From: Ziziphus jujuba
Lineage: Eukaryota; Streptophyta; Magnoliopsida; Rosales; Rhamnaceae
Direction of reading: 5' to 3'
DNA: 64,000 bases
Assembly: GCF_031755915.1 (NCBI RefSeq)
Contig: NC_083380.1
Span: 15,085,001 to 15,149,000 of the forward strand
Each line of letters begins with the position of its first letter. Position 1 is the first letter of the stretch. The notes beneath the pieces are model-generated. The model searched no databases. It had not been told where the DNA came from and saw only the letters and a list, made by a program, of their open reading frames with translations. A program made the translations under genes and the position numbers. Shown here in pieces: positions 51,572 to 63,627 of this stretch.

Positions 51572-52290
51572 GGATAACAAAAAATATTTATGTAGATTAT
51601 ATTTTATTAAATAGTTTGAATCATAGAATCCTTTGTCACCTGAAATAATGAGGGACTCCACCTTAACTGGTCTGATTGGTTATAAATACTCTAGTTTGGT
51701 CCTCAAGATTCTTCATTTACTTTGCTCCGACAATTCTCAGCCAATATGCAGTATTTATGCTATTTCTTATGGTATATAGTCCATATATATATATATATAT
51801 AGCTTCATCAAAAGGTCAAAATATGGTCATCTAATCTGGTTGACCTAAGTGTGGTTGTATTCTTGTCATGTGAATTGAACATATCTCAATGTTTCCAAAG
51901 GGAGAAATTTAGCTAAAACACACATAACCATGTATAACATCTCAATAAAGATGTCAAATTTTTATGCGATGAAAGAATTAACCCACTTGCTTTTCCATAC
52001 CTGCCTACGAATCTCATTATTTTTGTTCTTGAAATTGATAGAAACATGGCAAGGAAAACTCAATGTGGTAGACCAAGCCAGCCCCAATTATATAAATGTC
52101 TGAAAATCTGGTTAAAAGTGTCAATGAACCACTCTTTGGCAACACAACCTCATCACCTGAGTAATCCTCTGCTTTTTACTGCCTTGCAATTATTTGTTCG
52201 TATGGTCGTGGTAGTTTTTTTGTTCCCCCACTACCAATCAAGTAGTCTAATTTCCTTATCATTTTGCAAGCACTAAAATAATACTATTCC
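51328..52290. other. Spacer, partly unassigned
   Basis: A 66-residue minus-strand frame (51322-51522, containing TWYKEGRLIKAKFFYE) is not low-complexity but was not identified. A plus-strand frame at 52046-52276 has no motif. A long poly-T lies at 51545-51570. Confidence 0.35.
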
Positions 52291-52600
52291 TAACCAAGCC
52301 ACATCATTTTTGCTGTGTTGATTTTTCAATGAAACTATAACTATTTGTTATATAAATATTTAAATTGAAATTTACTGAATAAGGTAATATCTTACTCCTT
52401 GCCGAAAGCGAATGAAAAAACAACGACATATAAAAAAATGTTATTACTTTCATTGCTGTATGTTATTGTTTTTTCTTTTACTTTCGGCAAAGAGCAAGGT
52501 ATTACCTTTTGTTCAGTAAATTTCAATTCAAATATTTACGTATCAAATAGTTCTTGTTTCATTTAAAAATCAACACAATAAAAATGATGTGGCTTTGTTA
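52291..52600. mobile_element. Hairpin MITE with long arms
   Basis: The two halves (about 52291-52432 and 52455-52600) are inverted copies over roughly 140 bp. The outer ends are TAACCAAGCC and GGCTTTGTTA. The arms share CTTTCGGC/GCCGAAAG, GTAATA and GAAATTTACTGAA. No coding capacity. The size and perfect fold-back shape fit a Tourist- or Stowaway-like MITE, but the target duplication is unclear. Confidence 0.72.
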
Positions 52601-53257
52601 GCAGTAGGCATTACTTCAGTGCAAGGGCCGATCTAACTAAGGCTCAAATGTGCGAGTGCTCCCTCAATTAATTATTTTTAAACACTTTTATTAGTTTTTT
52701 CCTTAATTGGTTGATCATCACTTAAATTTTAGGCATGTATCCCCGTTAATTTATGGTTTCCTATCTAGTATTCACATATTTCCTTATTTGAATTAGTTTT
52801 TCATACTCCATTAATCATTGTAAAAATACTTTTAAAATTTACATGTAAGCCTACAAATTTCTTTTTTTGAGGGAAAAAAATCTAAATTTATCTTCATTTT
52901 TTTTTACGAATATCTTTCACCATTGAAACTAGTTTTTTGTACAACAAAAAAGAAAAAAAATAAATTTCTATATAGTTTTCAAGTTTATTACATGTAAAAT
53001 ATTTATCTTTTTAAATATTATTTCTATTATAACTATTTCATTTTTATATTACTACATCATAATAGTTGAATAGAAAATATAAATTACTAGTTATATATTT
53101 GTTCATGAATAAGGTAATTTTTGGTTTTATTATCAATAATTATAATTTAATACTTAAAAAAATTGTTTTTAATTGTGCCTCTTTGACCAAATTTTCTCAT
53201 CCGCCAGCGCTTTGCAAAAGGACAAGGAAACGAGACTACTTGATTGACAAAGGCCAT
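52601..53257. mobile_element. Possible hAT-like fragment
   Basis: The left side reads GCAAGGGCCGATCTAACTAA and, inverted, the right side reads GCGCTGGCGGATGAGAAA. CTCCCTC/GAGGCAC blocks lie inside the ends. The similarity is weak and no 8-bp duplication was found. Confidence 0.25.
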
Positions 53258-53385
53258 ATTATTTTTACTTGTTGATTTTTCCATGAAACAATAACTATTT
53301 GATATATAAATATTTGAATTGAAATTTAGTGAATAAGGTAATATCTTTCTCTTTAAAAGCCAAAGGAAAAAAAATGATATACAAC
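53258..53385. repeat. Half copy of the 52291-52600 MITE
   Basis: About 128 bp closely match one arm of the hairpin element (TTGATTTTTC.ATGAAAC, AACTATTTG.TATATAAAT, TGAATAAGGTAATATCTT). The other arm is absent. Confidence 0.7.
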
Positions 53386-53828
53386 AAACAGTCTTACGTA
53401 GACTGAAAAGTTTTATTTATGATGTGTGCTTGGAAACAATTTCTCAAAGTTTGTATACGGTGAGTGATCCACGTGGTTTCTACACGCATTATTGTATTAA
53501 TTTCATTTTCCCTTTTCTATTTTCTGTTTTCCTTTCTTTTAACTTGCAATCAGCAAAGTTTTAGTACAAATGGTCTCAGTACAAATGGTCTTTTTGAGTC
53601 AATATTTGAATGCATTTTCTTTCTTAGAAATAATTCAAAGTAGGCTACGTAGCCAGACTACTGAAGTAACGTAGTTTCCATGTTTCTTCCTGCTGGAAAC
53701 CAGACTGTAATTTCATATTTTTTTTTACCTTTTTTTTTTTTTCTTGTATAATTTTGAACATTTTGAATCAGTATTCAACTTTCTTCTCCATCATCATTAT
53801 CTTTCCAAAAAAAAAAAAAAAAAAAGAA

Positions 53829-55345
53829 ATGAAGAACAAGCGTCAGCTCCATCCACCATTTTTGCAATTCATCATTGTTTTCTCTACATGGGTATTTTTT
53901 CTTTCAGTCTCATACTCCGTTAACAATGAACTTTTCACAGAATGCAGTCGTCCTTTGGACTGTGGAAGCTTAAAAAATATTCCATACCCAGGACCGTCTC
54001 AACCATTTTTGAGGCTCTAGCCCCCAAAAAAATAAATAAATAAATCTTGGGCCCTAATTTTTTTTTAAATATTAATTTTTTAAAAATAGATTTTTTATAT
54101 AAAATTTAATTTATTATTATTTTGATATACAAAATTATTAATTAAATTTTTATATTCAGGAGGATTCGATAATAAATCTTTCTCAATTGATAAAACTTCT
54201 AAATTATTTAATCTTTCTTGAAACATTATTGAGCACAAATAAAAATAGTATTTTACAAGTTATCCATGCATTAGGAAAAAATTTAATTTTTTTATATAGT
54301 TTATTATCTAAAGTGCCATTTTTTATTCTAGATTTATTATTTCTTTCAAAAATTTTTGTTCTGAAAATAAATCTAAATAATCAATATCACGTAGCATGTT
54401 ATGTTTTAAAAAGTTTTCAAAATTTAAATATTTTTCTTTTAAAAAATCATCACCAAGCAACTTTGATTTTCTCCGTCATACAAAAAATTAAAATTATTTT
54501 CATATATCGTAAACTGTTTAAACCTATTTTAAAGTGAAGAAATGACACAAGCAATTATATAGTTGAAATGGCACACCATGAATTCAAATAAAATAATATA
54601 TATAGACATATATTAGGAGAATGATTGAAAATTCATTAAACTAAATAAAAACCAATGAACTTACCTTATACTTTGGGGCCCTCTAGGTTAGAATTGCATA
54701 TTATGTAGGTTGAGTATTAAAAATTAAACAAATATGAAATATAAGTGAATGAGAAGAGAAGAAAAAAAATGAGCACGAGAAAAAATTACATAAACAAGAA
54801 AAGTATTTAATATATGTTATTCTCTTTTTTTACGATTACAATCTAATTAGTTATAAGAATAAAATATAAAAATTTTCAATTAGACTTGAATAGTATTCTT
54901 TTTAAAAAATAATTAACAACAAATGATCAATTAAATATAATTTAAAATTTTAACAAAGCCAGCTTATTATGTTTTCAAAATAAATTAATAGTTATCTTTT
55001 ATTTAATAAATATATGTATATATATATTAATTTATTTTTTATTTAATAAATATAGATGTGTATATATATATATATATAGAATTTATAGGAAAAATATTTT
55101 TTGGGACCCAATAAAATGGGGGCCCTAGGCATATGCCTTAGTGGCGTATGCCTTAAGCCGGGCCTGTCCATACCCTTTCTGGAGAAGTATCAAATCCCAG
55201 TTCTGTGGTCTTCAAGCCTTTCAGCTCGATTGCAAAGAAAACCAATACCCAATAATGCAGATCAATGGACTAGAGTTTTGAGTTGTGAAAAATACCAAAT
55301 CAAATAATACCATGACCATTGCAAGGTCTGATCTTTGAGACAATC
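53829..55345 (+). pseudogene. Receptor-like kinase 5' exon relic (LRK10-like), split by a hAT element
   Basis: The ATG at 53829 opens a protein with an N-terminal signal peptide (hydrophobic FIIVFSTWVFFLSVSYS) followed by the start of a cysteine-rich GUB_WAK galacturonan-binding domain (CSRPLDCGSLKNIPYP). The coding sequence stops at 53988, where a transposon is inserted. It resumes in the same frame at 55175 (FWRSIK.QFCGLQAF, INGLEF, TMTIARSDL). Two TGA codons in the second part (after INGLEF and after IARSDL) and loss of homology after about 55345 show that the gene was dead apart from the insertion. Such proteins sit in the plasma membrane and are thought to sense cell-wall pectin. The kinase part is not found downstream. 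Confidence 0.82.
53989..55166 (-). mobile_element. hAT transposon with 8-bp target duplication, decayed transposase
   Basis: The ends CAGGACCGTCTCAA and (inverted) CAGGCCCGGCTTAA match at 11 of 14 bases. The 8-mer TCCATACC occurs exactly on both sides (53981-53988 and 55167-55174). Read on the minus strand, about 54150-54540 shows remnants of a transposase C-terminal dimerisation region (DFLKEKYLNFENFLKHN, INYIKKLNFFPNA) with several stops. The element is about 1.18 kb and so internally deleted. It sits inside the coding exon of the receptor kinase. Removing it with one target copy rejoins the reading frame. Confidence 0.85.
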
Positions 55346-55750
55346 CTTGTGTTGGAAAACTTAGTGTGTATAAAACTAAGTACTAAATTAAAAATTAATT
55401 AAATATAGATGTGATTAAACTCTTATTCAAGAAGCATACAAATAAAATAATGGCATATAATAATAAATAGAGTTTATAGAAAAACCAATTTAGATCTAGG
55501 CTAGAGTTGAACTCTATGTCTTTAAGACAAATTTGCCCCACTTAGGTGCTCACAGTTTTATAGCAATCGTCTTCCAAGATACAACAATTTCTTTTGATGA
55601 TAGTAGTATCCAAATCATCAAGATCAGCAAATTAAATTTATCCTGAACTCCCCATATATGCAACACTTAATTATCTAAATGTTATAGATGTATAAATTGC
55701 ATTTAATTTTAAAATTATATTATAATTGAAGTGAAATATTTCTTATTTAT
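55346..55750. other. Spacer between the receptor-kinase relic and a chromovirus LTR
   Basis: No gene was recognised. Confidence 0.4.
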
Positions 55751-57370
55751 TGACAGGATCTGCCCTGGGAACCCTCTCAGGATCTCTCGAGTGCTCCTGC
55801 ATATTGAAGTTCCACCAAACAATCCCTAGAGAATATCCAAGGGAACTCCACTTAAATTGTGGACAACCGAACACATGCATTATAAATAAATCCACAATCG
55901 ACCTACTGTACCACATACCATAACAACACACATAAGTAATATGGTCTCTACTGAGTCCAAAACAGATATCAGAACATTCTAAGAGTGTTAACAAAGTTTA
56001 TAAGTACAAATAAGTAATAAATGAGTCTGGAAAGATAAAGGTAAGATATAGGAAAGATAAATACTATTGCTGTCGTGGAAGAAGCAAAGTGACATGCTAT
56101 GTGCGAGGTAGATTGCTACTAACTGCCTAGACCTAGGGGAATGGATTTAAAACAATAAAATGTATGATAAAGAAATCTCAGTAAATGGTATAATATAATA
56201 GAAAAATAATAATTTATCTCCGTAAAATCTTTCTCTCAAGACCTCTCGTTTCACTCGTTTAAAAAGTTCCCCGTTTAAAAATCATTTCACAAAACCCAAA
56301 CTTGTACCGCAATTCAATATCATGAAATGGATGCTCAAGAGGTATAAAGTTAATAATCAATATAATATTATAAAATGCCTTAATCAAGATGTAAAAATTG
56401 AGCGTAAATATTATAAACCAATTCCACAAAATTATTATGAAAGTACAGTAATAACCACAATATTTGAAAACCATCAATGTACTCAAAACATATACAATGT
56501 ACCATTCGATTTACCAAACTGTAAACCATGGGATATACCACTCACGATCCTTAATATACGAAGGCATCATGGAAAATAATAAACCGCCTAGACGTACACA
56601 ATCTCACGATCCATGGCAATAAATAACCCATGGGATGAACCCAACCTCACGGCAACATGGCAATAATAAACCGTCAGATAAATCCGATCTCACGGTCCGT
56701 GGCAATAATAAACCATTGGATGAAACCAACCTCACGACACTGTAGCAATACTAAATCGTCAGTTAAACTCGACCTCACAGTCTGTGGCAATAATAAACCA
56801 TTGGATGAATCCAATCTCATGGTACCGTGGCAATACTAAACCATCGGTTAACCTAACCTTACAGTTCGTGGCAATAATAAACTGTTGGGTGAAACCAACC
56901 TTACGGTACCACGGCAAACCCAGTGCTATAATATAATATAATATAATACTGATTCAAGATATTGACACTAAATGGTATATTAATTTACAAATAAACAATA
57001 CAGTATCCTTAAAACAACCTTGTAAAAGCATATGTATTTTTTTTTCCAACCAATGCTGTATCATAATTCGGAGGAAATATTCAAATTCAATCACTTACTT
57101 AAATATTTCAAAAAAATTCAAATCATCATTTCATGAGAAAATAAAAAATACCACAGTGAAATATATTCACCAATAAACCAATTTTAAGCACTTAAAAATG
57201 ATATAATATTTAAACATGCTTAAAATCATATAAATTTTCAATCTGTCCTCAGATCAAATATTTTCCAAAATTATCTAAAATCTCAGTTCAAATAATAGAA
57301 TATTTAATTAACATAATTCTTAAAGTTCACTATGAACTCATCAAAATTAGAAATCATTAAAAATCTTATT
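55751..57370 (-). repeat. Partial chromovirus-type LTR
   Basis: On the minus strand the sequence ends GGGCAGATCCTGTCA at 55751, recalling the closing end of the other LTRs here. Further in are an A-rich leader-like part (about 56120-56220) and a tandem repeat array (56575-56930). The opening TGTAACA end was not found. The sequence passes into the antisense ORF of the Tat element at about 57370, so this LTR is probably truncated. Confidence 0.5.
56575..56930. repeat. Tandem array of about 42-bp half-units (85-bp unit)
   Basis: GGCAATAATAAACC recurs at 56701, 56786 and 56870 (spacing 85 and 84 bp). Each 85-bp unit has two similar halves, one with GGCAATAATAAACCATTGGA and one with GCAATACTAAATCGTCAGT, separated by CCTCACRGT-like links. 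About eight half-units are recognisable. Confidence 0.8.
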
Positions 57371-59009
57371 AAAATCTGCATAAAATGATAACTTTTATTA
57401 GCGAGTTCTTTTCATATTTCAATCTTTCTCCTGGCCAGTCGATGCCCAACACATGGCATTTTCTTCTATTCACTCAAATTTTGATTAACCTTCATAACAT
57501 TAACCTGCGAGTAAATACTATCCTATTTTGGTACGAACTAAGAGAGAATTTCCGAGACTATCACCCATATATTTTGCATGCATGCCAAAACAAAAAATTA
57601 TTCACCGAGACTTCTTCTGGTGACAAATATTGGAAGAAAAGATATTTCTTTATTTCGAGCGAATGCGGTTGCGAGATCCCGAATTCAAGGCCAGTTAGGA
57701 TAGACTGGAATTTATTTTTTGGTGAGCTTATCTATCATTTTGCACTTTGATGTACGAGTTTCCCTCTTTTGGTTTCTAATTGTGTACATTACTCTTTGCA
57801 AATCCTAACTTGAACTCTCTTCCGGAGTATTCGGAGGATCAAATTGGAGCTTCAATTCAACTTACGTCTGTAGAAGTCCTTTCCTTACCCAAAATTCTTA
57901 CTGCTGAGAATTTTGAAAAAGCTGGTCTTCACATGACTAGTGAGAGAACTGTCGCTGATATGGACCCATTAAAGCTTCAAAAGGTTAGGAAAGCCAACAA
58001 AACCAAGACCCAGAAGAGGAAAGAAGCCTCTAAAGCATCCCATGCCTATAAGGTTGCATGTGAGAAACGCCAAGCTGTTCCCTCGGCTTTGCAAACCGAT
58101 GAGGTAGCTCAGGTTGTCACATCTAACCCTCCTATCAGTTCTACAATTTTGGCTGGTTCTTCTACCAACCAAGGGGAGAAAAGTCAACCATCAAAGAAGG
58201 TGAGATCCGAAGGTGTTGGCAACATCCGAACATTCTCTGTCTCTGGTAAATACTGTTGTACATACATGTTTCGTTTTTGTTATGTGCTTTTCCTAAAGGT
58301 TTCTTAATTCGCAAATTGGATCAAGATTTGCTCAATTTTAGTGTAGCTATGCTTCCTCCCAAGGATGAGAATAAAATGGTAAATTATTCCTCTTCGTCAC
58401 TCCTGAAGCAAGCTGCTGCTCATATGCATTTGATGGCTCGGAACTGTGTAGTGGCTGCTGAAAGGGTTAAACCCTTGGAAGACAATGTGAAAAGGTGAAC
58501 CATCTTAAATACTTCTTTAACTTAGAAGAGCCATGATGCTGAGACTTTGTTGCTCACATTTAAGGAGAAACTTGCTAAGATGGAGGAGGAGAAGTACAAG
58601 TTACTATCAGAGCTTGAGGTTACGAAGAGATATCTGATAAAACAACAGCGGTAGCTAGGGATGTCGTTAAAGTGTTGGAAGATAAAATTACGGAAGCCTT
58701 GAAACTTTCCAAGGATTTAAAGAAGGCCATGGTTTTGGTGGGTCTTTGCAAAGCCGATTGCTTAGACAAAGGGTATCATTGTGGTAGGAATGAGTGCAAA
58801 AAGAAGTACGTAGTTGGGGATCCTCCAGCCGCATCTCCTACTGTCTCTTTGTTGAGCGGTGCTGTTTTTAAACTCTCGGACATTGAGGATGAGGATGAAG
58901 TTTTGGGTTCAAATTCTCTCATCATTATTAGGGAAGATGAGAATCCTGATGCTGCAGCTGAAAATTCTAAACTTGATAAATTATGTACCTTTCTTATCTT
59001 GGGATAAAT
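57371..59009 (+). pseudogene. Additional ORF antisense to the Tat pol (gypsy-associated 'Transposase_28'-type)
   Basis: The plus strand encodes pieces of a protein family found next to plant gypsy pol genes. The first part (57385-57750) has the GQSMPNTWHFL, FWYEL and SSGDKYWKKRYFFIS blocks. The second (57780-58245) has SVEVLSLP and RTVADMDPLKLQKVRKANKTKTQKR-type sequence. Then come a coiled-coil-like part (58300-58650, EEEKYKLLSELE) and an acidic tail (58670-59009, SDIEDEDEVLGSNS). Breaks at 57722-57798 and 58246-58298 begin with GTGAGC and GTAAAT, and the second ends in AG, so they might be introns. A third break near 58497 looks too short for that. It lies downstream of pol on the opposite strand, an arrangement known from Grande-like Tat elements. 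The biochemical function is unknown. Confidence 0.62.
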
Positions 59010-59240
59010 TTTGTTGACACATCCATTTATGTTTGTAAACATAATTTTGTTGCTCTCCTTTATAGCTTATGGATAAACATTGCTTGCTATCCTCAGGAAT
59101 TTTTTTCTTTTTTTTTTTTTTACTTCTATTGTGTCCGAATAAATCCAGTTGCATTTTTATTACTTTACTGAATGTAAATACATTGACTACATTTTGTAGC
59201 CTTTCGATTTCAGAAGAATGATATTGAATAATAAATTCTC
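59010..59240. other. Gap between the antisense ORF and pol
   Basis: AT-rich with a poly-T tract. No gene was seen. Confidence 0.4.
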
Positions 59241-62200
59241 AAATTATCTTAGTACCAATTCCTCGGAATAATTTTACCTCTAACCTGAATTTTGTATGTT
59301 CCTGGCCGAACAGCCATGGTAACTTTGTAAGGTTCTTCCTAGTTTGGTCCTAATTTCCCTACATTACGTTCTTCACCCCCATGAAAAACTTTTTCTGACG
59401 ACTAAGTCCCCTTCTCGAAAGATCCAAGGCTTGACTGTCAAATTATAATGTTTTGCTGCTCTTTACTGATATTGTGAAAGTCTAATAGAAGCAGCTTCTC
59501 TCATTTCTTCAGTTTCATCAAGCATTTGATTCATTAGCTAATCATTATGCTATCTGAGGTTTCCACTTGTACGTAGATTCCTTTATGATATCTCGGTAGG
59601 AATGACTGCTTCAGTTCCATAGACGAGAGAAAATGGGGTTTGATTTGTCGGGGTTCAGACTGTTGTCCTATAAGCCCACAGGACTCTTGGGAGTTCTTCG
59701 GCCCATAATCCTTTTGAATTCTCCAGTCGCTTTTTTAGAGTATTCAGTATACTCTTGTTTGATGCTTCTACCTAGCAATTTCCTTGTGGATATCTTGGTG
59801 AGGAGTATCAGAGCTCTGTCTTCAATTCCTTGCAGAAGTCTCTGAACCCTTTGCTGATGAACCAGGACCCATTGTCAGAGATTAAAATCCTTGGTAGACC
59901 GAACTTGCATATGATAAATTTCCATACGAAATTTATCCAATGAGACTCTTTGATTTTTGGGTAGGCTTCGGCTTCAATCCACTTTGAGAAGAAATCGGTT
60001 GCTACCAAGATGAATTTCCATTGTCTCGGAGCCACAGGGAAGGGACCCATTATATCTGGTCCCCACTGGATGAAAGGCCAGGGACTTGATACGTGTGTGA
60101 GTTCGTTTGCTGGCACGTGGTGTAAAAGAGCAAACTTCTAGCATTTATCACATTCCTTCATGTACCTTTCACAATCTCTCACCAAGGTCGGCCAGTAGAA
60201 ACAGTATAGCCTTATTTTTCTAGATAGTGCTCTTCCCCCGGAATGATTGCCACAATGGCCTTCATGTACTTCGGCCATGACTTTTAATGCTGCTACTGGT
60301 CCTAGACACTCAATAGAGGCCCTAGATAGGATCTTTTGTAAAGTTCTCCTACAAGGATACAATATCTGGCCGACCTCATTCTCAATTTTCTTGCTTCGGA
60401 TTTATCTGATGGTTGTCCACCACTATTAATATATTCAAAGATTGGGGTCATCCAACTTTTCTCTTCGACTTGATCAGTTACCGAGAGATTTTCTTCCTCA
60501 GACATACTTTTGTTCAAAGGATACTTTATGGGGATGGTTCTCTTGCGATTAGATTTGACTGAAGAGGCTATATTCGCTAGAGCATTTGCATGACTATTTT
60601 CATCCTTTGGCAGTTGCTTTATCTCAATATCCTCGAACTTCTCTGTCAACTGTTTCACATTTCGCAAGTACGCTGCCATCACGGGGCTAATAGCCAAAAA
60701 CTTCCCATTTACTTGGTTTACTACCAGTGTTGAATCACTGTGTATCTTCAGCTTCCATGCTCCAAACTTGTGAGCCAAATTCAATGCTGCGATCAAAGCC
60801 TCATACTCTGCCTCATTGTTTGAAGCTTGAAATCCGAAGCAGAGGGAATGGTCCATAAGCTGTCCAATTGGCGTTTTCAGCAGTATTCCAGTTCCCGAAC
60901 CTTTTTCATTTGAAGATCCATCTATGAATAGGTTCCATAACCCAGAGTTCTTTGCACCAGCCCTTCTTGTGACTCTGCTTCAAATATTGCAAATTCGGCT
61001 ATAAAATCGACCAATATTTGAGATTTAATAGTTGACTTTGGGATATATGCAATCCCATGATCTGCGAGTTCCGCTGCCTACATTGCCATTTATCCTACTA
61101 GATCGGGTTTATCTAGCAGAGACCGTATAGGGTATGCTGATACAGCCTCTAGTTTGTTGCTCTGGAAGTATGGCTTGATCTTTCTGACCATAGTTACTAG
61201 TGCTAGTACTAGTTTCTCCATGTTCGTGTATCGGTTTCAGTATTTGACAAAATTTTGTTGTCGTAGAAAATTGGATGCTGTCTCTGCCCTCGGTCTTTGT
61301 TAAAATCAAACTATTTGCCTTGTCCGATACTGCAAGATACAACGAATGTACGTCTATGGGATTCGGCTTCACTAAAAGGGAAGGTGAATTGAGATATTCT
61401 TTCAACTCTTGAAATGCTGCTTCACATTCATCAGTCCAAATAAAATCTTTACATCCTTTCAGGACATTGAAAATTTTATAACTTCTATCTGAGGACCTTG
61501 ATATGAATCGACTTAAAGTTGTGATTCTGTTGTTCAGCTTCATCACTTCTTTTCTAGTCCAAGGTGAGATCATGTCAATCAGGGATTTGATTTGTTTCAA
61601 ATTTTCCTTGATCCCTCTTTGAGTAACGACATGTCCGAGAAACATTCCTTCCGGGACTCCGAAGGTGCATTTCGACAAGTTTAACTTCATTCTGTATTTT
61701 TCTAATACATTGAAGTTTGTCCCAAGTGATCTAAATGATCTTCAGCTTTAGTTGACTTTACATGCATGTCATCTATGTATACCTCCATCGTCTTTCCGAT
61801 TTGGTCTTTGAACATTTTATTCACCACTCTCTGATAAGTCCCACCTGCATTTTTAAGACCAAAGGGCATTACCTTATAGCAGTATATTCCTCAGTCTGTC
61901 ACAAATGAAGTCTTCTCTTGATCTTCTGGGTGCATTAGAATTTTATTATATCCTAAATATGCATCTAAAAAACTTAACATCTAATGGCCACCTGTTGCAT
62001 CTACCAAGGTTTCGATCATTGGGAAGGGGAAACTATCTTTCGAAGACACCTTGTTTAAGTCTGTAAAGTCAATACAGACTTATGGCTTTTTGTTCTTTTT
62101 CATTATTACCACCACATTTGCTAGCCATTCTGGATAATGGACTGCTCGGATGAGTCCACTATCTTCCAACTTCCGTATTTATTCATTAATGATCCGACTT

Positions 62201-63590
62201 CTTTCAGGTGCGAATTTCCTTCTCTTCTGTTTAAGCTTGTGATTTGGATCTACATTCAGTTGATGTGTGATTACCTCTGTATCTATTCCTTCTATGTCCG
62301 AAACATCCCAAGCAAAACAGTGACTTCTCTCTTTTAGAAAACTCAAAAGTCGTTCTTTCATCTCTTCGGACAGACTTGCTCCGATTCTAACTTTTTGACT
62401 TGGCTTTATCTCATCCAGGGCCACTTCTAGAATTGTCTCAGGATTCCCAACTTCATTCACCTCTTTTGTCGAAATCTCGAGGTTTCGTGGTTGCTATTTA
62501 TCCCCATAAGTTTTTCCTTTCATGGTGGCCATGTAGTAACTTTGGGCGCTCACTTGATCACTTTTTATAAACTCGATCTGGTCTCCAAAATGGAACTTCA
62601 CTACTTGATGATAAGAAGATGGTATAGCTTCCATTGAATGGATCCAAGGTCTCCCTAAGATGGCATTGTATGCAGAATCCGCATCAATTACCATCATTTT
62701 TTATAGCACTATCTTACCCTTGGTGAGAATGGGCACGGTCACTTTCCCTATAACTCGGCTCGTCTCCCTATTGAACCCGACCAAGTTCATGGCATCGACC
62801 TTTTCTATATTGTCACTTTTCCACTTCATTTTGTTTAGCGTTGATAAGAAAATGACGTCGATTGAACTACCAACATCTACTAAGATTCTGGAGACTAAGT
62901 TGTTTGCTATGCCCATTTTGATCAGTGCATCATCATGTGGCATGTGCAAACCTTTCGTGTTGTGATCTGAGAACACGATCAGGAGTGATGATTCTAGCTT
63001 GGGAGTTTTTGGGCTAAGGGAGCTTACCAATGCCACTTCTACCAGCTTGATGTGCTGCTTTCTTTCTTTCATCGAAGTTCCACCACATGCAAAGCCGTCG
63101 TGGATGGTATTGATGATGTTATCGTATTTTTTCTGAGGTTCTTCATCCTCCATGTCTAGCTTCTTTCCTTTCGACATGAATTCTTTCAAGTACCCTCTCT
63201 TGATGAGGGCTTCAATCTCCTACTTCAGCTGTCTGCACTCTGCAGTAAGATGATCGTAGTCATTATGAAAGGCGCAGAACTTCCCTATGTCTTGGAGTCT
63301 GGAATCTGTTGTCATTTTCTTTGGCCATTTCACGTACTTAGAAGTTCCCTTCTAAGTGTTCAACCAGATGTTCGGGGTGACCATCAGAGAATAGTATTTG
63401 AAAGGATCGCTATCTTCATCTTGCCTTCTTCTTTTGACCCCTGTTGCCTTTATTTGGGATGTCAAGTAGGTTTCTGCCGAGACAATGTCCGATCTACTTC
63501 CATCACGGGTTCTTTTATAAAGCAAAAATTTGTTCACCTTGGGTGGGATTATCTTGGGAAGCCATTGCCAAAATCCTCAACAGATCTTTT
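59241..63590 (-). pseudogene. Ty3/gypsy Tat-lineage gag (C-terminal) and pol
   Basis: On the minus strand, in order: the end of gag with a zinc-knuckle-like CAFHNDYDHLTAEC (about 63230-63290); protease (LVDVGSSIDVIF, about 62870); the protease-RT linker with AILGRPWIHSM (62660) and HCFAWDVSDI (62310); reverse transcriptase with the YIDDM box (about 61770); RNase H with NNEAEYEALIAALNLA (60810); the integrase zinc finger (H..H..C..C, 60138-60300) and core (WGPDIMGPFP 60060, SDNGSWF 59890); and the integrase tail to about 59241. These motifs and the PR-RT linker are typical of the Tat/Athila branch. Many stops and frame shifts (for example 62699, 62495, 62178, three between 62090 and 61890, 60137, 59805) make it inactive. 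Most of gag is missing: only about 100 codons separate the probable gag start (about 63564) from the knuckle. Confidence 0.88.
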
Positions 63591-63605
63591 TGCTTGCTGT
63601 TTACT

Positions 63606-63627
63606 CCCCTACCTGGCACACCAAACT
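63606..63627 (-). other. Primer-binding region of the Tat element
   Basis: Just inside the LTR the minus strand reads TGGTGTGCCAGGTAGGGG, the usual position and style of a tRNA primer site in this lineage. The tRNA was not identified. Confidence 0.6.
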
